Below are positions 63,053-64,000 of a DNA stretch of 64,000 bases, piece after piece. The DNA is from BNXB01 sp031548005. GTDB taxonomy: Bacteria; Bacteroidota; Bacteroidia; Bacteroidales; Azobacteroidaceae. Location of the stretch: positions 1 through 64,000 of the forward strand of contig JAVBRK010000011.1 in the NCBI GenBank assembly GCA_031548005.1, given 5' to 3'. The notes under the pieces were generated by a model that ran no database searches, had not been told where the DNA came from, and worked only from the letters and a program-made list of their open reading frames with translations. The position numbers and the translations under genes are program-made. Each line of letters begins with the position of its first letter. Position 1 is the first letter of the stretch.

Positions 63053-64000
63053 TTATCTCATTTTAAGGGTTGCAATCGTCAACACGGCCAATACAATTCC
63101 AACCAACCAGAAACGCACGACAATCTTGGATTCCGGAACTGCCCGGAACGGTTTCTGAATGATCGCATCGATTCCGGCATTCCCGGGTTTCTGAAAATGG
63201 TGATGCAAAGGCGTCATCTTGAATATTCGCTTTCCACTCCCCGTTTTTTTCTTTGTGTATTTAAAGTAAGCAACCTGCAGCATGACCGACAGGCTTTCAA
63301 CAAAAAATATTCCGCACAAGATCGGCAAAAGCAGTTCCTTATGGATGATAATGGCAAAAACAGCAATAATTCCACCCAAAGTTAACGAACCCGTGTCTCC
63401 CATAAATACCTGGGCAGGATAGGCATTGTACCACAAAAAACCAATCGTCGCCCCAATAAAGGCGCTGGCAAATACGGTCAATTCTTCACAATGCGGAATG
63501 TACATGATATTGAGGTAGGCAGCATATTCGACGTGACTCGAAACATAAGCCAGCACCCCAAGCGTCGCCCCGATAATTGCAGAGCTACCGGTGGCTAATC
63601 CGTCGAGTCCATCCGTCAGGTTGGCGCCATTGGAAACAGCCGTCACAATGAGGATGGTTACAAACACAAAGATGATCCAGGTGGCCGCCGTACGATGACT
63701 GGGCATAAACGAAGCTAAATCCCGGTAATCGAAATTATTATTTTTAAGAAATGGGATCGTCGTTTTCGTGGATTTTACGGCCGGACTATGCAATACATCG
63801 GTAATGACATCATCTTTCCTGATCTCGACATTTTCCCGGATCATCACATCGGGACTCAAATAAAGCGTCAGTCCCACAATCAATCCCAATCCACACTGCC
63901 CTACGATCTTCGCTTTTCCGCTCAATCCTTCTTTATTTTTCTTGAACACCTTAATGTAATCGTCTACAAAGCCTACAGCTCCCAACCAAACCGTTGTAAT
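63053..64000 (-). CDS. mraY: Phospho-N-acetylmuramoyl-pentapeptide transferase MraY (partial)
   Basis: The frame is open to the window edge, so the N-terminus lies beyond 64000; 315 residues are present. The enzyme transfers phospho-MurNAc-pentapeptide to undecaprenyl phosphate to make lipid I. Visible motifs are GFVDDYIKV (the aspartate pair near the visible start), NLTDGLDGLATG, MGDTGSLTLGG and the C-terminal HHHFQKPG loop. A TTG at 63985 could be mistaken for a start, but it lies within the conserved fold. Confidence 0.94.
   Translation of the reverse strand: MTTVWLGAVGFVDDYIKVFKKNKEGLSGKAKIVGQCGLGLIVGLTLYLSPDVMIRENVEIRKDDVITDVLHSPAVKSTKTTIPFLKNNNFDYRDLASFMPSHRTAATWIIFVFVTILIVTAVSNGANLTDGLDGLATGSSAIIGATLGVLAYVSSHVEYAAYLNIMYIPHCEELTVFASAFIGATIGFLWYNAYPAQVFMGDTGSLTLGGIIAVFAIIIHKELLLPILCGIFFVESLSVMLQVAYFKYTKKKTGSGKRIFKMTPLHHHFQKPGNAGIDAIIQKPFRAVPESKIVVRFWLVGIVLAVLTIATLKMR

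Noticed and set aside
63983..63985. TTG start for mraY inside the window
   Set aside because: The frame is open to the edge and the TTG lies within the conserved transferase fold, so the gene is cut by the window.
1..64000. CRISPR arrays, tRNA or rRNA genes
   Set aside because: No spaced direct repeats and no tRNA- or rRNA-like segments were seen in any intergenic gap.

Overview
The window is a chromosomal segment from a member of the Bacteroidota, most likely order Bacteroidales. Four things point there: repeated promoter -7 boxes of the form TAnnTTTG; a complete Bacteroidales-type division and cell-wall (dcw) cluster; several exported proteins ending in type IX secretion (T9SS) sorting domains; and a gene that looks like porZ. 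T9SS argues against Bacteroides itself and fits a Parabacteroides-, Odoribacter- or Butyricimonas-like organism, but that genus-level placement is inference.

Layout. 1-225 is the tail of a transposase. 0.3-9.8 kb holds envelope and housekeeping genes on the + strand: a DUF898 membrane protein with an M48 peptidase, an MltF-like lytic transglycosylase overlapping an alkyltransferase-type DNA repair gene, a large periplasmic GH2 beta-galactosidase, a patatin phospholipase and an NhaD antiporter. 9.9-16 kb holds a T9SS-exported M6 metallopeptidase, two enzymes of the diacetamido-uronic acid (Wbp) pathway and a double DUF1080 lipoprotein. queA follows on the minus strand. 17.4-19.0 kb is an AT-rich type II restriction-modification pair. 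19-22 kb is DUF4260, DUF2027/Smr, LEA and CYTH genes. 22.3-26.4 kb is a minus-strand block: rhomboid protease, lipoprotein, epimerase, tadA, a cyclophilin and a small basic protein. 26.5-34.0 kb is a + strand run of housekeeping genes (yraN, mmcQ-like, birA, pyrH, frr, rsgA, yitT-like, rdgB) ending in a porZ-like gene. 34-47 kb holds purN, acpP-fabF-rnc, a DUF1573 protein with meaB, a T9SS cargo gene with dapB, lepB and wbqC-like, then apbE, glyS, lemA and an FKBP.

47.2-54.0 kb is an accessory region between the FKBP gene and yqeY. It carries a DUF4143 ATPase, a probable mobilisation-gene remnant, two pseudogenes with matching kinds of damage (a GNAT acetyltransferase and a KilA-N protein, each with an internal deletion and frame change), a cysteine-rich secreted protein whose expression signals look foreign, an unknown secreted protein, a palindromic repeat of about 109 bp and a small T9SS cargo protein. 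54.0-64.0 kb is the dcw cluster on the minus strand, transcribed mraY-murD-ftsW-murG-murC-ftsQ-ftsA-ftsZ-yqeY, with mraY cut by the window edge.

How the genes work together. The strongest functional thread is T9SS surface display: three or four predicted cargo proteins, a PorZ-like machinery component, and WbpE/PorR-like and WbpD-like enzymes of the kind that in Porphyromonas make the sugar to which cargo is attached. I found no tRNA, rRNA or CRISPR array. No wholly new system is demonstrated. The best candidates for new biology are the cysteine-rich protein locus at 50.8-52.6 kb and the coupling of the Wbp-type genes to a T9SS peptidase.
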